Part shown: positions 39,173 through 48,806 of the stretch, piece by piece
Numbering within the stretch: position 1 is the stretch's first letter
Layout: every line of letters starts with the position of its first letter
Assembly: GCA_020721865.1 (NCBI GenBank)
Contig: DYLW01000014.1
Coordinates: 1-56,517 of the forward strand
Direction of reading: 5' to 3'
Length of the DNA: 56,517 bases
Source: Leptospira biflexa
GTDB taxonomy: Bacteria > Spirochaetota > Leptospiria > Turneriellales > DYLW01
The notes under the pieces: model-generated
Told to the model about the DNA's origin: nothing
Databases searched by the model: none
The model's input: the letters and a program-made list of their open reading frames with translations, nothing else
Translations under genes and position numbers: made by a program

Positions 39173-40363
39173 ATGTTAGCTTTTGAGGAATCGGATAAAA
39201 GCCCCGCTATTATCAAGGTTGTGGGAGTGGGCGGTGGAGGCATGAACGCCATCGAGCGGATGATAGCTCTGAACCTGCAAGGCGTTCAGATCATTGCCAT
39301 GAATACGGATAAACAGGTATTGAATCGCTCATCCGCACCGGTAAAAGTGCATCTGGGGGAAAAGATTACCGGAGGGAAAGGGGCTGGAGCCCGTCCCGAT
39401 ATTGGTGCCCAGGCCGCCATGGAGGATAGAGACCGCATCCAGAGTGCCCTGAAGGGAGCCGATATGGTATTCATCACCGCCGGAATGGGAGGTGGAACCG
39501 GAACGGGGGCATCTCCCATTGTAGCGGATGTGGCTAAAGAGCTGGGAGTATTGACGGTTGGGGTGGTTACCCTGCCGTTCAGTATGGAAGGTACCTATAA
39601 AATGGAGATGGCAAAAAAAGGCCAGGCCAATCTGAAGGAAAAAGTGGATACCCTGATCACCATACCCAACGATTCTGTGCTGAAAGTAATAGAAAGAAAT
39701 ACTCCATTTTCCGTGGCCTATAAATATATTGATGATATTCTGGCCAAATCGGTAATGGGTATCAGCGATATCATCAATAAACCGGGATTTATTAACGTGG
39801 ACTTTGCGGATTTGACCACTGTCATGCGGCAGAACGGGGATGCTATCATTGGTTTGGGCGACGGAGAAGGGGACAACCGCATCGCCGATGCGTTGAAAAA
39901 CGCCATTTCCCATCCGCTTCTGGAAGGGCGTTCCATTGAAGGGGCCAAGGCGGTTCTCATCAATGTTGCCGGCGGAAGTGATCTAACCATGCATGAATAC
40001 CATGAAGCACAGAGTGTCATCCATGAGCTTGCGGCAAAGGATGCAATCATCATTGCTGGGTTGACGGAAGACCGCTCCATGCAGGATAAAATTTCTGTGA
40101 CCGTAATTGCCACGGGGTTTTCCAATCGGCCTTTGGGGAAAGAACGTTCCATTGAAAAAGATATGGTTCTGCCAGAGAATGGAAATATTCTGGCAAAGGA
40201 TTTACAAAAGACAGATCCCATGGAAAGGATATCTGCTGTGAATAAGAGAATTCCGGTCATAGGGCAGCAAAACCCGGTCCAGCAAAATATCATGTTCCCG
40301 AATGTGGATACACAGAATTACAATGTGCCGGCTTTTATGAGAGGAAGAAGAAACTCCCAGTAA
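39173..40363 (+). CDS. ftsZ: Cell division protein FtsZ
   Basis: KVVGVGGGGMNAIERM; GMGGGTGTGASP; C-terminal YNVPAFMRGRRNSQ; ATG 39173 preferred over GTG 39161 (GGAGGGA RBS). Confidence 0.97.
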   Translation: MLAFEESDKSPAIIKVVGVGGGGMNAIERMIALNLQGVQIIAMNTDKQVLNRSSAPVKVHLGEKITGGKGAGARPDIGAQAAMEDRDRIQSALKGADMVFITAGMGGGTGTGASPIVADVAKELGVLTVGVVTLPFSMEGTYKMEMAKKGQANLKEKVDTLITIPNDSVLKVIERNTPFSVAYKYIDDILAKSVMGISDIINKPGFINVDFADLTTVMRQNGDAIIGLGDGEGDNRIADALKNAISHPLLEGRSIEGAKAVLINVAGGSDLTMHEYHEAQSVIHELAAKDAIIIAGLTEDRSMQDKISVTVIATGFSNRPLGKERSIEKDMVLPENGNILAKDLQKTDPMERISAVNKRIPVIGQQNPVQQNIMFPNVDTQNYNVPAFMRGRRNSQ

Positions 40364-40369
40364 AAGCAG

Positions 40370-42325
40370 ATGTTTGTCGCGTCTGCGTTTATCATATTTT
40401 TCCTCCTCTGGCTGGGTATTCATTTCCCAGCCATTTATTATCCTTTTCTGGTTCTGGCATACCTTGTATTTTCCGGGATTTTCTGGTATCTTTTTTCCCG
40501 CCACAAAGTGTATTTTTTTATTCACTGGTTCCTTGGCTTTCTGCTGGGGGTGGGCTGGGTGTGGTATCTGAATGGTAAATATCCAAAAGAAATAAATTTG
40601 CCGCAAGAAGAAATTTCCATCCCGGCCAGAGTGGAAATGATCAGTTCATCTTCCTTGATTGCCTATGATAATTCCCGGGACAGACGCTTCCGGCTGACGG
40701 GGATACGTCCGAGAGATTTTTTTCCCGGAGATATCATTAAAGCCCGCTGTATGCCCTATGAATGGGAAAATAATCCGATGACGGAAAAACTCATGCGGAT
40801 TTCCTATTACTGCCATAACAGAAATACGCAGAGAATACAAAAAAGTTATTTTCTTTTTCCCTTTATGGAAAAAATCAATCAATACTTTTTTGAAAGGATA
40901 TCCCGGAGCGGGTCCGGACTGCTGCCTTCATTTCTTGCTTCCGATACGGAGACGATGGATCCATTTTACATCCAGAGGTTCCGGAATATGGGGATTGCCC
41001 ATCTGTTCTCCGCCTCCGGACTGCATCTGGGATTAATCTTTGGATTTTTCTTCCTTCCCTTCCGATGGGCACGGAGAGAAAGCCTTGGGTCATTGGTGGG
41101 ATTTTCTGCTTCCTTCCTTTTCTTAATGGTTCTGGGTGTACGGGTTTCCCTGCTAAGAGCATTTATATTTCTGTCCGTTTTTCTGGCGTTAAAACTGGTT
41201 GGACGGAGGACTCCGGTGTGGTATGTAATGGCGTTTTCTGCGTTTATCATTGAAGCCATTTTTCCTGCGTCCAGTTTTTCCATATCCTTTCTGCTGTCTT
41301 TTGGGGTAACGGCTGCAATTCTGTGGTTGTTCCCAATGTATACATCCATTTTGGCCGGTTATCCCAAATGGCTGCGGGATCATCTGGGATTAACGTTTGC
41401 GGCGTTCTCCGGTTCTGTTGTGCTGTCCTATATCTTTTTTGAAACTATTCATGTGTTGCATTTTTTCTGGAATCTGATGATTGTCCCTGTGGGTTCTGTT
41501 TATCTTTTTTTATCCATACTGACCATCCCCATTCCGTTTATTGATAATGCAATTAATCTGCTGGATCAATTTTTTTATTTTTCCGCCCAATTAAATTTTC
41601 TTTATCTGGAGAAAAATCTGGGCTATGTTCCGGACTATTTTGCCCGTGCATTCATTCTTTCCTTCTGGATATTTGTATTGCTTGCTTTCTGGAAAACCCA
41701 TCGTAAGAGAGTCTGGTTTTTACGCCATCATTTCTGGAAGATTATAGCCGGATTTTTTGGGATTTTTTTGATTGCTTCCTTTCTTTTCTCTCATGTCTTC
41801 CGTCCCAAGGAAAGCTGGAAATTCCATGCTTTTCCTTATGAGGTGATTATTGAGGATTACCCGAACCTTTACATTATAGGAGAAAAATCTTCATTTTCTC
41901 TGGATAAGGTAAATATTATGAAAAAAATAAACAGGGAAACAGCGTATTATAAAAAAGCATACATTATGGATAACCTCATTTCAGGGGAATACATCGGTGG
42001 TATTTGGAATGATAGTGCTTTTTCTGTTGTGGAAAAATTTCCGTCTCCAGAAATGAAAAATAATCCCGTCTTCGCTTCTGCCGGTGTTTTTCTTTACCGG
42101 GACTCGGCAATCATACTGGAAGGCAGGTTGGACCCGGTGAAATGGAAACCATTTTTATTTGCCAATATAAAAAAAATCTATTTAATTCGTTCCAAGGTCG
42201 GCAGGGAGGCGTACCGGGAAGAGGAATGGCAGGAATTTTTTTCAATCTTCGGATTTTCCGGGAAAATTTATTTATCCCGGTATTTCCAGTGGACTCCGGT
42301 GAACCATGAGAAATTTATTCGTTGA
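40370..42325 (+). CDS. comEC: ComEC/Rec2-family membrane protein without C-terminal metallo-beta-lactamase domain
   Basis: GIAHLFSASGLHLGLIFGFFFLPFRW ComEC core motif; no HxHxDH in the tail. Confidence 0.8.
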   Translation: MFVASAFIIFFLLWLGIHFPAIYYPFLVLAYLVFSGIFWYLFSRHKVYFFIHWFLGFLLGVGWVWYLNGKYPKEINLPQEEISIPARVEMISSSSLIAYDNSRDRRFRLTGIRPRDFFPGDIIKARCMPYEWENNPMTEKLMRISYYCHNRNTQRIQKSYFLFPFMEKINQYFFERISRSGSGLLPSFLASDTETMDPFYIQRFRNMGIAHLFSASGLHLGLIFGFFFLPFRWARRESLGSLVGFSASFLFLMVLGVRVSLLRAFIFLSVFLALKLVGRRTPVWYVMAFSAFIIEAIFPASSFSISFLLSFGVTAAILWLFPMYTSILAGYPKWLRDHLGLTFAAFSGSVVLSYIFFETIHVLHFFWNLMIVPVGSVYLFLSILTIPIPFIDNAINLLDQFFYFSAQLNFLYLEKNLGYVPDYFARAFILSFWIFVLLAFWKTHRKRVWFLRHHFWKIIAGFFGIFLIASFLFSHVFRPKESWKFHAFPYEVIIEDYPNLYIIGEKSSFSLDKVNIMKKINRETAYYKKAYIMDNLISGEYIGGIWNDSAFSVVEKFPSPEMKNNPVFASAGVFLYRDSAIILEGRLDPVKWKPFLFANIKKIYLIRSKVGREAYREEEWQEFFSIFGFSGKIYLSRYFQWTPVNHEKFIR

Positions 42326-43415
42326 ATTTACTATTGTATTGCCTTTTTTAATGGGATTGGCTCTGTTTTTCCGCCCACTCCAGACCCGCATTGTGATTCT
42401 GGGTGTATTGTTGTTTCTTTTTGGAATGGCACATTTGTTTATTTATTCAATCTACACAAAATTGATATACCATTTCACCTGGATATTCCCCATGCATTTG
42501 CCCATCATTGTCCTTCTGGGGCCCACCATATATTTTTATATTTCTTTCATTGCCCAGACCCGGCAAAATCTGAAAATCCGGGATGGGATTCATCTGGTTC
42601 TTCCTGTAATATTTTTTGGCATCAGCCTGTTATTTACTGTGAGCAATGTGCCATTCAAAGATATTTATCTGAAGGAAATAATTGAAAAAGGGGAGCATTC
42701 ATACTTTCGCTATTTTGCTATGAGCGGAGTGGTGGTCATTATGTTTTATCTGCTCCTCTCCGGTCTGGTTATTGCTGGAAAAGCTATCCATTCCAACCGG
42801 GCATTCTGGAAAATTCTGGCCATTCTGCTTTTTTCCTGGATGATTGTTGCGGTGTTCGCATTGATTGGGGTGATGACCATGAGTATCCAGATCATCCGGA
42901 TTAATTCTTATCTTCTGGGAATAATCATTCTTCTTTTGTATATCCTTTCCCAGAGATATCCGTATCTGATGCTGTTTGGGACACTGAGTGAAAAGGATGA
43001 CCGGGGTAAAGATTCCACGGATTTAAACCGCAGAAATAAAAGTCATCTCTCTTCTGTTTTCGTTAATTCTATAAAAATAAAACTGGATCATCTTATGATA
43101 CAGGAAGGATTTTACCGGGATGAAACCCTGTCCCTGAAAAGCCTCGCGGATGCAGTGGAGATTACCCCCCACCAGCTTTCCGAACTCATCAATGCAGAAT
43201 ATGGAAAGAATTTTAATCAATATGTGAATTTCTTTCGGATTGAGGAAGCCAAAAGATTACTTCTGCAAAATGAACAGAAAAATGCCCTGGCAATAGCCTA
43301 TGACGCCGGATTTAACTCTTATTCTGCATTCCATGCGAGTTTTAAAAAGGAAACGGGACTTTCTCCGGCGGAATTCCGGAAAACCAGTGGGAAAACAAGG
43401 CTTCCCGATTTATAA
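42306..43415 (+). CDS. AraC-family regulator with N-terminal 7TM-like membrane domain
   Basis: Multiple N-terminal TMs; C-terminal double HTH SLKSLADAVEITPHQLSELINAEYGKNFNQYVNFFRIEEAKRLL...IAYDAGFNSYSAFHASFKKETGLSPAEFRK. Confidence 0.88.
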   Translation: MRNLFVEFTIVLPFLMGLALFFRPLQTRIVILGVLLFLFGMAHLFIYSIYTKLIYHFTWIFPMHLPIIVLLGPTIYFYISFIAQTRQNLKIRDGIHLVLPVIFFGISLLFTVSNVPFKDIYLKEIIEKGEHSYFRYFAMSGVVVIMFYLLLSGLVIAGKAIHSNRAFWKILAILLFSWMIVAVFALIGVMTMSIQIIRINSYLLGIIILLLYILSQRYPYLMLFGTLSEKDDRGKDSTDLNRRNKSHLSSVFVNSIKIKLDHLMIQEGFYRDETLSLKSLADAVEITPHQLSELINAEYGKNFNQYVNFFRIEEAKRLLLQNEQKNALAIAYDAGFNSYSAFHASFKKETGLSPAEFRKTSGKTRLPDL

Positions 43416-43446
43416 TACAGCAAATCTTTTTTCTTCCTGATTTATA

Positions 43447-43470
43447 AATCCGGTGGAATTCCGGATTTTT
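43447..43470 (+). terminator. Probable Rho-independent terminator after the AraC-type gene
   Basis: AATCCGG-TGGAATT-CCGGATT followed by TTT. Confidence 0.6.
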
Positions 43471-43506
43471 CTGTGTTAGATTCAGAAAAATTTAGGAAGG
43501 GTCATT

Positions 43507-46500
43507 ATGAGAAAACTTATTGAGTTAAACATACGGTATCCAAAAATCGTATTGGCATTTATTACGGCGTTCACTTTTTTTACACTGGCCGGATTTAAGA
43601 ACCTGTATTTTGATGGCTCCACCGAAGCCCTCATGCCCAAAAAGAATATTCAATATCTGCTGGGTGAAAGAGCAAAAAAAATATACGGTGATAACAAGAC
43701 CTTCTTTATTGCATCCATTGAAACAACGGATGGATCCGATATTCTGAATGAGAAGGTTTTTCATCATATCATCCCCCTTGTTACGGAATTGGAGGAATTT
43801 AAAAAATTCAATTTTGAATTGGAAGACAAAAGGCTGGATCATTTGCTGAACATTTCCGGGGTAACATTTAAAGAGAAAAACCAGAAGAAAGATTCTTCTT
43901 TGCAGAAACAACCATCGGCCATGGAAAAATCTTTGGAAGAGCAGATGGATTCTGAAATTTTTAAGGATCAGAAATCCTCCGCTTCCACTCCGGCAGTGAA
44001 TGCAGAGAGTGATCTGGAAAAACAAATGGATGAGGAAATCTTTGAAGGAAAGGCCTCGGATGCTCCAATGAGAGAAACCGAGGAGTCACAGAAAAAGCAG
44101 GACAATCCCAACTGGGATTTATCTAAACCGCTGGCCAATGATTTTTATCCGGAACCATCCCGTGCCGGCAGAGATTATAATTACGATAATTATCATGAAA
44201 TTTCCCTGGCAAAAATCAAAGAAGGTTTGGATGATGCCGGTAAACACCAGTTGGATTCCATTATCTATCATAAAAAAATCACCATAACCGATGAGAACGC
44301 ACCCTTGTCCCGGGATACATTTCAGGAAATTCTGGAAACATGGGAATTTCTCTATCTTCAAAAATCAATAGAAATCATCAAGACCTTCATGAATCCCATC
44401 ACCGGTGAGGATATTGTGGGCACGGCGGAAGAATTGAAGCCTGTGGAGTTTCTGGAAAAAGACGCCGATGGAAATTATCGTATCCCGCAAACAAAGGAAG
44501 AATGGGATATTTACCGAAGAAAATTGTACGGAAATCCCGCTTTTGAATATGGGCTTTTTTCGACTAAATCTTCCGCAGATATAAAATCGGACAGGATTGG
44601 AGCACTGGCTTTGAATATGGTTTTGCGGCCGCAGAAGGATCATACCTTAATCAGCAATTATTTTTTTGATACCATCCAGAGGTATGATGGAGGCGGAGTG
44701 TCCATTCGGCAGGCCGGGGTTCCGGTGATGAAAATATTCATACAGGAATACATGAAAAGGGATTTAAAAATATTTCTGCCCATTGTGATTCTGGTGGTAA
44801 TTTTCACATTTTATCTGAATTTCCGGGTGGTCCGGGGGGTTGTGCTCCCATCCATATCGGTGATTCTGGGGATGATCTGGACACTGGGGATTCTGGGACA
44901 TTTCCGTATTCCGGTAACCACCATTGTGAATATTCTTCCGCCGCTTCTGATTGCGGTGGGCAGCTCCTATTCCATCCACGTTTTTAACCAGTATATGCAT
45001 GACCAGAAAATGATGCACAGAGAGGGGAAAAAAGCCGGGCTGGTGCTTTCCATGAGTTATATTTCTCTCACAGTCATTCTGGCTGCATTTACCACCTTTG
45101 TGGGATTTCTCACCCTGACCACCAGCGAAGTGACGTCCATGCGGCATTTTGGTATTTTTGCTGCGGTGGGAACCCTGCTTTCCATGGGAATTGCGGTAAC
45201 CATGATTCCTGCCGCCTTGTCCATTATGAATCTTCTGCCTGTTCATGGATCCGGGGGAGCATCGGATGAGAGAGTGCATCATAACCCGGTTGTGATGAAA
45301 ATAGTAAAATTTATCTCCTATCTGGTGGTCAATCATTCCCGGTGGGTGGTATTCATAACCGGAGGGATTCTGGTGATTTTTTCCATTGGTTTGTTTGGTC
45401 TTTATGTGGAAACTGCTCCCATGTTCTATTTTGAAAAGGATTCTTATGTGTACACCGCAGATAAAAAAATCAGTGAAAATTTTCATGGTTCCATTGCCCT
45501 GAATCTGATCATTGATTCTGGGAAAAATGGTGGAGTCAAGGATCCGGAGTTTCTGAAATTTATTGAAGAGCTGCGGAGCTTTCTGACAAATGAGGAGGGG
45601 AAAAATCAATACCAGCAGCTTCACACCATTGCCTTTGGGGATGTAATCAAAAGAATGCACAAGGCAATGAATGAGGATAAGATGGAATATTTTGTTATTC
45701 CGGATGATCGTTCCGTAATAGAAGACTATATCCAGATATATTCCGGGAATGACAAAGATTCCGATGGCCGGATTGATGAATGGGAGCAGTTTGTGGACAG
45801 GGATTTCCGGGAAGTGAATGTGGTGGTCCGCACCGGTACCTGGAAGGGGAACCTGTTCCGCACTTCCATGAGCAAAAAGGGGGAGAAAAGAATTGCGGAT
45901 TATATGGGATCCCATCCTTATGGAAAAAAATTAACCTGGAGAATGGTGGGGGAAACCATCAACTTCCGGGTGCTTTCTGAACTGGTTGTGAGTGGACAGT
46001 TCCAGAGTATTTTTCTCACCATCATCATCGTGGGATTGATAGTCTTTCTGCTGTTCCAGAGTTTTAAAGCTGGAATCCTTGCCATCATACCCATATCCGC
46101 CTCCATTGTCATTGTGTACGGTTTTATGGGGTTTTTTGACATCGCACTGGATATCCCCAAATCCATGCTGGCTGCGATTGCCATCGGGATTGGGGTGGAT
46201 GATACCATCCATGTTCTTAAAACCCTGCGGGCGAATCTTAAACATTCTGCCACCATGAAAGATGCCATTATTGCCATGCATGCGGAGGCGGGCTTATCCG
46301 TGATTTATACATCGGTGGCTCTGATCTTTGGTTTTTCTGTTCTGATGTTTTCCAATTTTGAGCCCGTGTTTTATCTGGGATGGCTGATGGCATCCACCAT
46401 GGTCGTGACCACCATTGGTGCTCTTCTGCTTCTGCCTGCGGTAATCTGCTTTTTTAAAGTGGATTTGAGAGTGAAATATACCAAAGGTATATTCCGCTGG

Positions 46501-46545
46501 ATTCATTTGGATAAATTCTTTGAAAATGATTCGGAAACAAAATAA
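43507..46545 (+). CDS. RND/MMPL-family exporter with an EF-hand loop
   Basis: Two blocks of TMs with SSD-like core (PLLIAVGSSYSIHVFNQYMHD; AAIAIGIGVDDTIHVLKTLR); large periplasmic loops. Confidence 0.9.
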   Translation: MRKLIELNIRYPKIVLAFITAFTFFTLAGFKNLYFDGSTEALMPKKNIQYLLGERAKKIYGDNKTFFIASIETTDGSDILNEKVFHHIIPLVTELEEFKKFNFELEDKRLDHLLNISGVTFKEKNQKKDSSLQKQPSAMEKSLEEQMDSEIFKDQKSSASTPAVNAESDLEKQMDEEIFEGKASDAPMRETEESQKKQDNPNWDLSKPLANDFYPEPSRAGRDYNYDNYHEISLAKIKEGLDDAGKHQLDSIIYHKKITITDENAPLSRDTFQEILETWEFLYLQKSIEIIKTFMNPITGEDIVGTAEELKPVEFLEKDADGNYRIPQTKEEWDIYRRKLYGNPAFEYGLFSTKSSADIKSDRIGALALNMVLRPQKDHTLISNYFFDTIQRYDGGGVSIRQAGVPVMKIFIQEYMKRDLKIFLPIVILVVIFTFYLNFRVVRGVVLPSISVILGMIWTLGILGHFRIPVTTIVNILPPLLIAVGSSYSIHVFNQYMHDQKMMHREGKKAGLVLSMSYISLTVILAAFTTFVGFLTLTTSEVTSMRHFGIFAAVGTLLSMGIAVTMIPAALSIMNLLPVHGSGGASDERVHHNPVVMKIVKFISYLVVNHSRWVVFITGGILVIFSIGLFGLYVETAPMFYFEKDSYVYTADKKISENFHGSIALNLIIDSGKNGGVKDPEFLKFIEELRSFLTNEEGKNQYQQLHTIAFGDVIKRMHKAMNEDKMEYFVIPDDRSVIEDYIQIYSGNDKDSDGRIDEWEQFVDRDFREVNVVVRTGTWKGNLFRTSMSKKGEKRIADYMGSHPYGKKLTWRMVGETINFRVLSELVVSGQFQSIFLTIIIVGLIVFLLFQSFKAGILAIIPISASIVIVYGFMGFFDIALDIPKSMLAAIAIGIGVDDTIHVLKTLRANLKHSATMKDAIIAMHAEAGLSVIYTSVALIFGFSVLMFSNFEPVFYLGWLMASTMVVTTIGALLLLPAVICFFKVDLRVKYTKGIFRWIHLDKFFENDSETK

Positions 46546-46563
46546 AAATTAAAAGGAGAGTAT

Positions 46564-47295
46564 ATGAAAAAAACAATATTGCCAATAATGATCCTGGCTT
46601 TTGTGGCACCGGCAGCCTTTGCCATCACTGGAAGGGAGATCATGGAAAAAAATGATAAACTTCCGTCATCGTCTGCGAGTATCCAGGAATCATTGCTGGT
46701 CATCCAGAAAGGGAAAGCGGTGGAAAAGAAAGAATTCACTTCCGTATCCAAAAAATACGGTAAAAACACCCGGACAAAAATTACGTTCACATCCCCCACC
46801 CGTATGGGATTTCTGATTTATGATGAGGCCGGAAAAGACTCCACACAGTGGATCAAACTTACTTCCGGAAAGGTGAGACAAATTGCCTCTTCCGACAAGG
46901 GAAAGGAATGGATGAACTCCCATTTTTACAACGAGGACATTGGGGATAAGGACATTGATACGTATACATACAAACTCATAGGCGAAGGGAAATCCGGAGA
47001 GTTTGAAATCTATAAAGTTTCGGCTGTGAAAAAAGTGGGAGATAAAGTATATTCTCAGGGGATTTTCTATATGGATAAAAAGGATTTTATTCCCCGCCAG
47101 ATTGATTTGTACGAAAATGGACGCCACACAAAAACCCTGTATTTTGAAAAATACGAAAAAATATCCGGCATTTGGACACCCCGGAAATTGAAAATGACCC
47201 GAACCGATGGAAAAGGCACCAGCCTTCTGTATATAAAATTGGTCAAACATAACCAATCGGTCAACGATGCGGAATTAAAGAAAGAGAATTTCTGA
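46564..47295 (+). CDS. LolA-like outer-membrane lipoprotein-sorting family protein (COG2834-like)
   Basis: Signal peptide MKKTILPIMILAFVAPAAFA; TFTSPTRMGFLIYDEAGKDSTQWIKLTSGKVRQIAS...FYMDKKDFIPRQIDLYENGRHTKTLYF. Confidence 0.85.
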   Translation: MKKTILPIMILAFVAPAAFAITGREIMEKNDKLPSSSASIQESLLVIQKGKAVEKKEFTSVSKKYGKNTRTKITFTSPTRMGFLIYDEAGKDSTQWIKLTSGKVRQIASSDKGKEWMNSHFYNEDIGDKDIDTYTYKLIGEGKSGEFEIYKVSAVKKVGDKVYSQGIFYMDKKDFIPRQIDLYENGRHTKTLYFEKYEKISGIWTPRKLKMTRTDGKGTSLLYIKLVKHNQSVNDAELKKENF

Positions 47296-47307
47296 AAGGA
47301 CGCATAG

Positions 47308-48744
47308 ATGGGAAGCAGAAACAGAATATTTGCCGGGATGATCCTGCTTGCGGGATGGATTTTACCCCTGCAATTTTTCCACGCCCAGGGTAGTTCCACG
47401 GATACTTCCGATCTGGAAAGCAGGCTGGACGCGGAATTGGAAGGAGAGAAAACTTTGTCCGGAGAAAATGACCCCACGGAAAACCAGTGGGATTTTTATG
47501 GGTTTTTCCAAAATCGGAATTTCTTCTCCGCGAACCGTTATGAGGACATGAAAACCCTCCGCAATGAAGCCAGAGCCAATGTGAATCTCCGGTATGGGAA
47601 TAAATTTCAGTATGTGAAAGCATCGGGGGATGTCTATGCGTATCCCTCCGCTTCTAATAATGGTCTGGATGATGGCAGGGCGGAACTGCGGGAAATGTAT
47701 TTTTCTGCCGGGGATGTTCTGGTCTTCCTCATCGGAAAGAAGGCATACCAATGGGGTAGTGCCGATGTTTTCAATGTGGTGAATTACACAGACCAGGCAG
47801 ACCAGCGGAAACTCTTTGCCACGGATAAAGATGACCGCTATCTGGGAGTGTATTCCGCATCCCTGAAATATATTTTCGGGGAGTTTTCCGTGGAGACTCT
47901 GGCCATCCCGTATTTTGCGGCTCCGCTTCTGCCTTCCGAGGAGTGGGAAATCCGGATGGATCCATACTCCACTCCTCTGGGAGCCCTGCCGGTGCAGATT
48001 AATCGTCCCGGATATGTGGCCTCTGGCTGGCGGAATGCTTCCTATGCCGCCCGTTCGGGAGGAACCCTGGGGAATTTTGATTTTCATCTGGCATACTTCA
48101 ATGGGATTTCCCGGAGTTTTCTGTTTGCTCCGTCTCTGGAGGTGGTCTCTCCCGGGCAGGCTGTATTAAATATGGATCCCGTGTTTTCCCGGGTGCAGTC
48201 TGCGGGATTGGATTTTGCTTTTATCTGGGATAAACTGTCCGTTCGGGCGGAAAGCTCCTATACGTATGATATGCCGGCGGTGGAAAAAATGGATGCCAAA
48301 ACGGTTTCCGCAATGAATCCCATGATCCTTAATATGCCGGGAAAATACACATTGGGAAAAACGGAACGGGAGCAGTATCTCTCTTACGTTGTGGGCCTGG
48401 ATTACAACCTCTGGGGAAACAATGGACGGGTGCTGGCGGAATGGATGGAAGGATATTATCTTTTCAACAGAGAAAAATATTCGGAGCTTCTATTGAACCG
48501 TCTCCTCCTTTTCCGTGTGGAAGATAAATGGCTCAATGAAAGACTCATCACCGAATTGGGAACCATTATCCGCCCGGTGGATAAAAGTCCCGGCTATGGC
48601 GTTTTGTATAAGCTGGGCTGGGATTTTAAAAACGGTTTAACCATGGAAACGGAAGGATACTTTTTCTTCTCTGCCGATGACGAATTTTTTGATATGCTGG
48701 AAACCAAAGACATGTTGGCCCTTAGTGCCAAAATGACGTTCTGA
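47308..48744 (+). CDS. Outer-membrane beta-barrel protein (DUF1302/porin-like)
   Basis: Signal peptide; WDFYGFFQNRNFFSANRYEDMKTLRNEARANVNLRYG; GKKAYQWGSADVFNVVNYTDQ. Confidence 0.75.
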   Translation: MGSRNRIFAGMILLAGWILPLQFFHAQGSSTDTSDLESRLDAELEGEKTLSGENDPTENQWDFYGFFQNRNFFSANRYEDMKTLRNEARANVNLRYGNKFQYVKASGDVYAYPSASNNGLDDGRAELREMYFSAGDVLVFLIGKKAYQWGSADVFNVVNYTDQADQRKLFATDKDDRYLGVYSASLKYIFGEFSVETLAIPYFAAPLLPSEEWEIRMDPYSTPLGALPVQINRPGYVASGWRNASYAARSGGTLGNFDFHLAYFNGISRSFLFAPSLEVVSPGQAVLNMDPVFSRVQSAGLDFAFIWDKLSVRAESSYTYDMPAVEKMDAKTVSAMNPMILNMPGKYTLGKTEREQYLSYVVGLDYNLWGNNGRVLAEWMEGYYLFNREKYSELLLNRLLLFRVEDKWLNERLITELGTIIRPVDKSPGYGVLYKLGWDFKNGLTMETEGYFFFSADDEFFDMLETKDMLALSAKMTF

Positions 48745-48763
48745 AAATTCATAGAACCTTCTT

Positions 48764-48806
48764 CCCGGATATTTTTCCATAAGAAAAGTATCCGGGATTT
48801 TTTTTT
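48764..48806 (+). terminator. Rho-independent terminator between convergent genes
   Basis: CCCGGATATTTTTC-CATAA-GAAAAGTATCCGGG long stem followed by ATTTTTTTTT. Confidence 0.85.
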
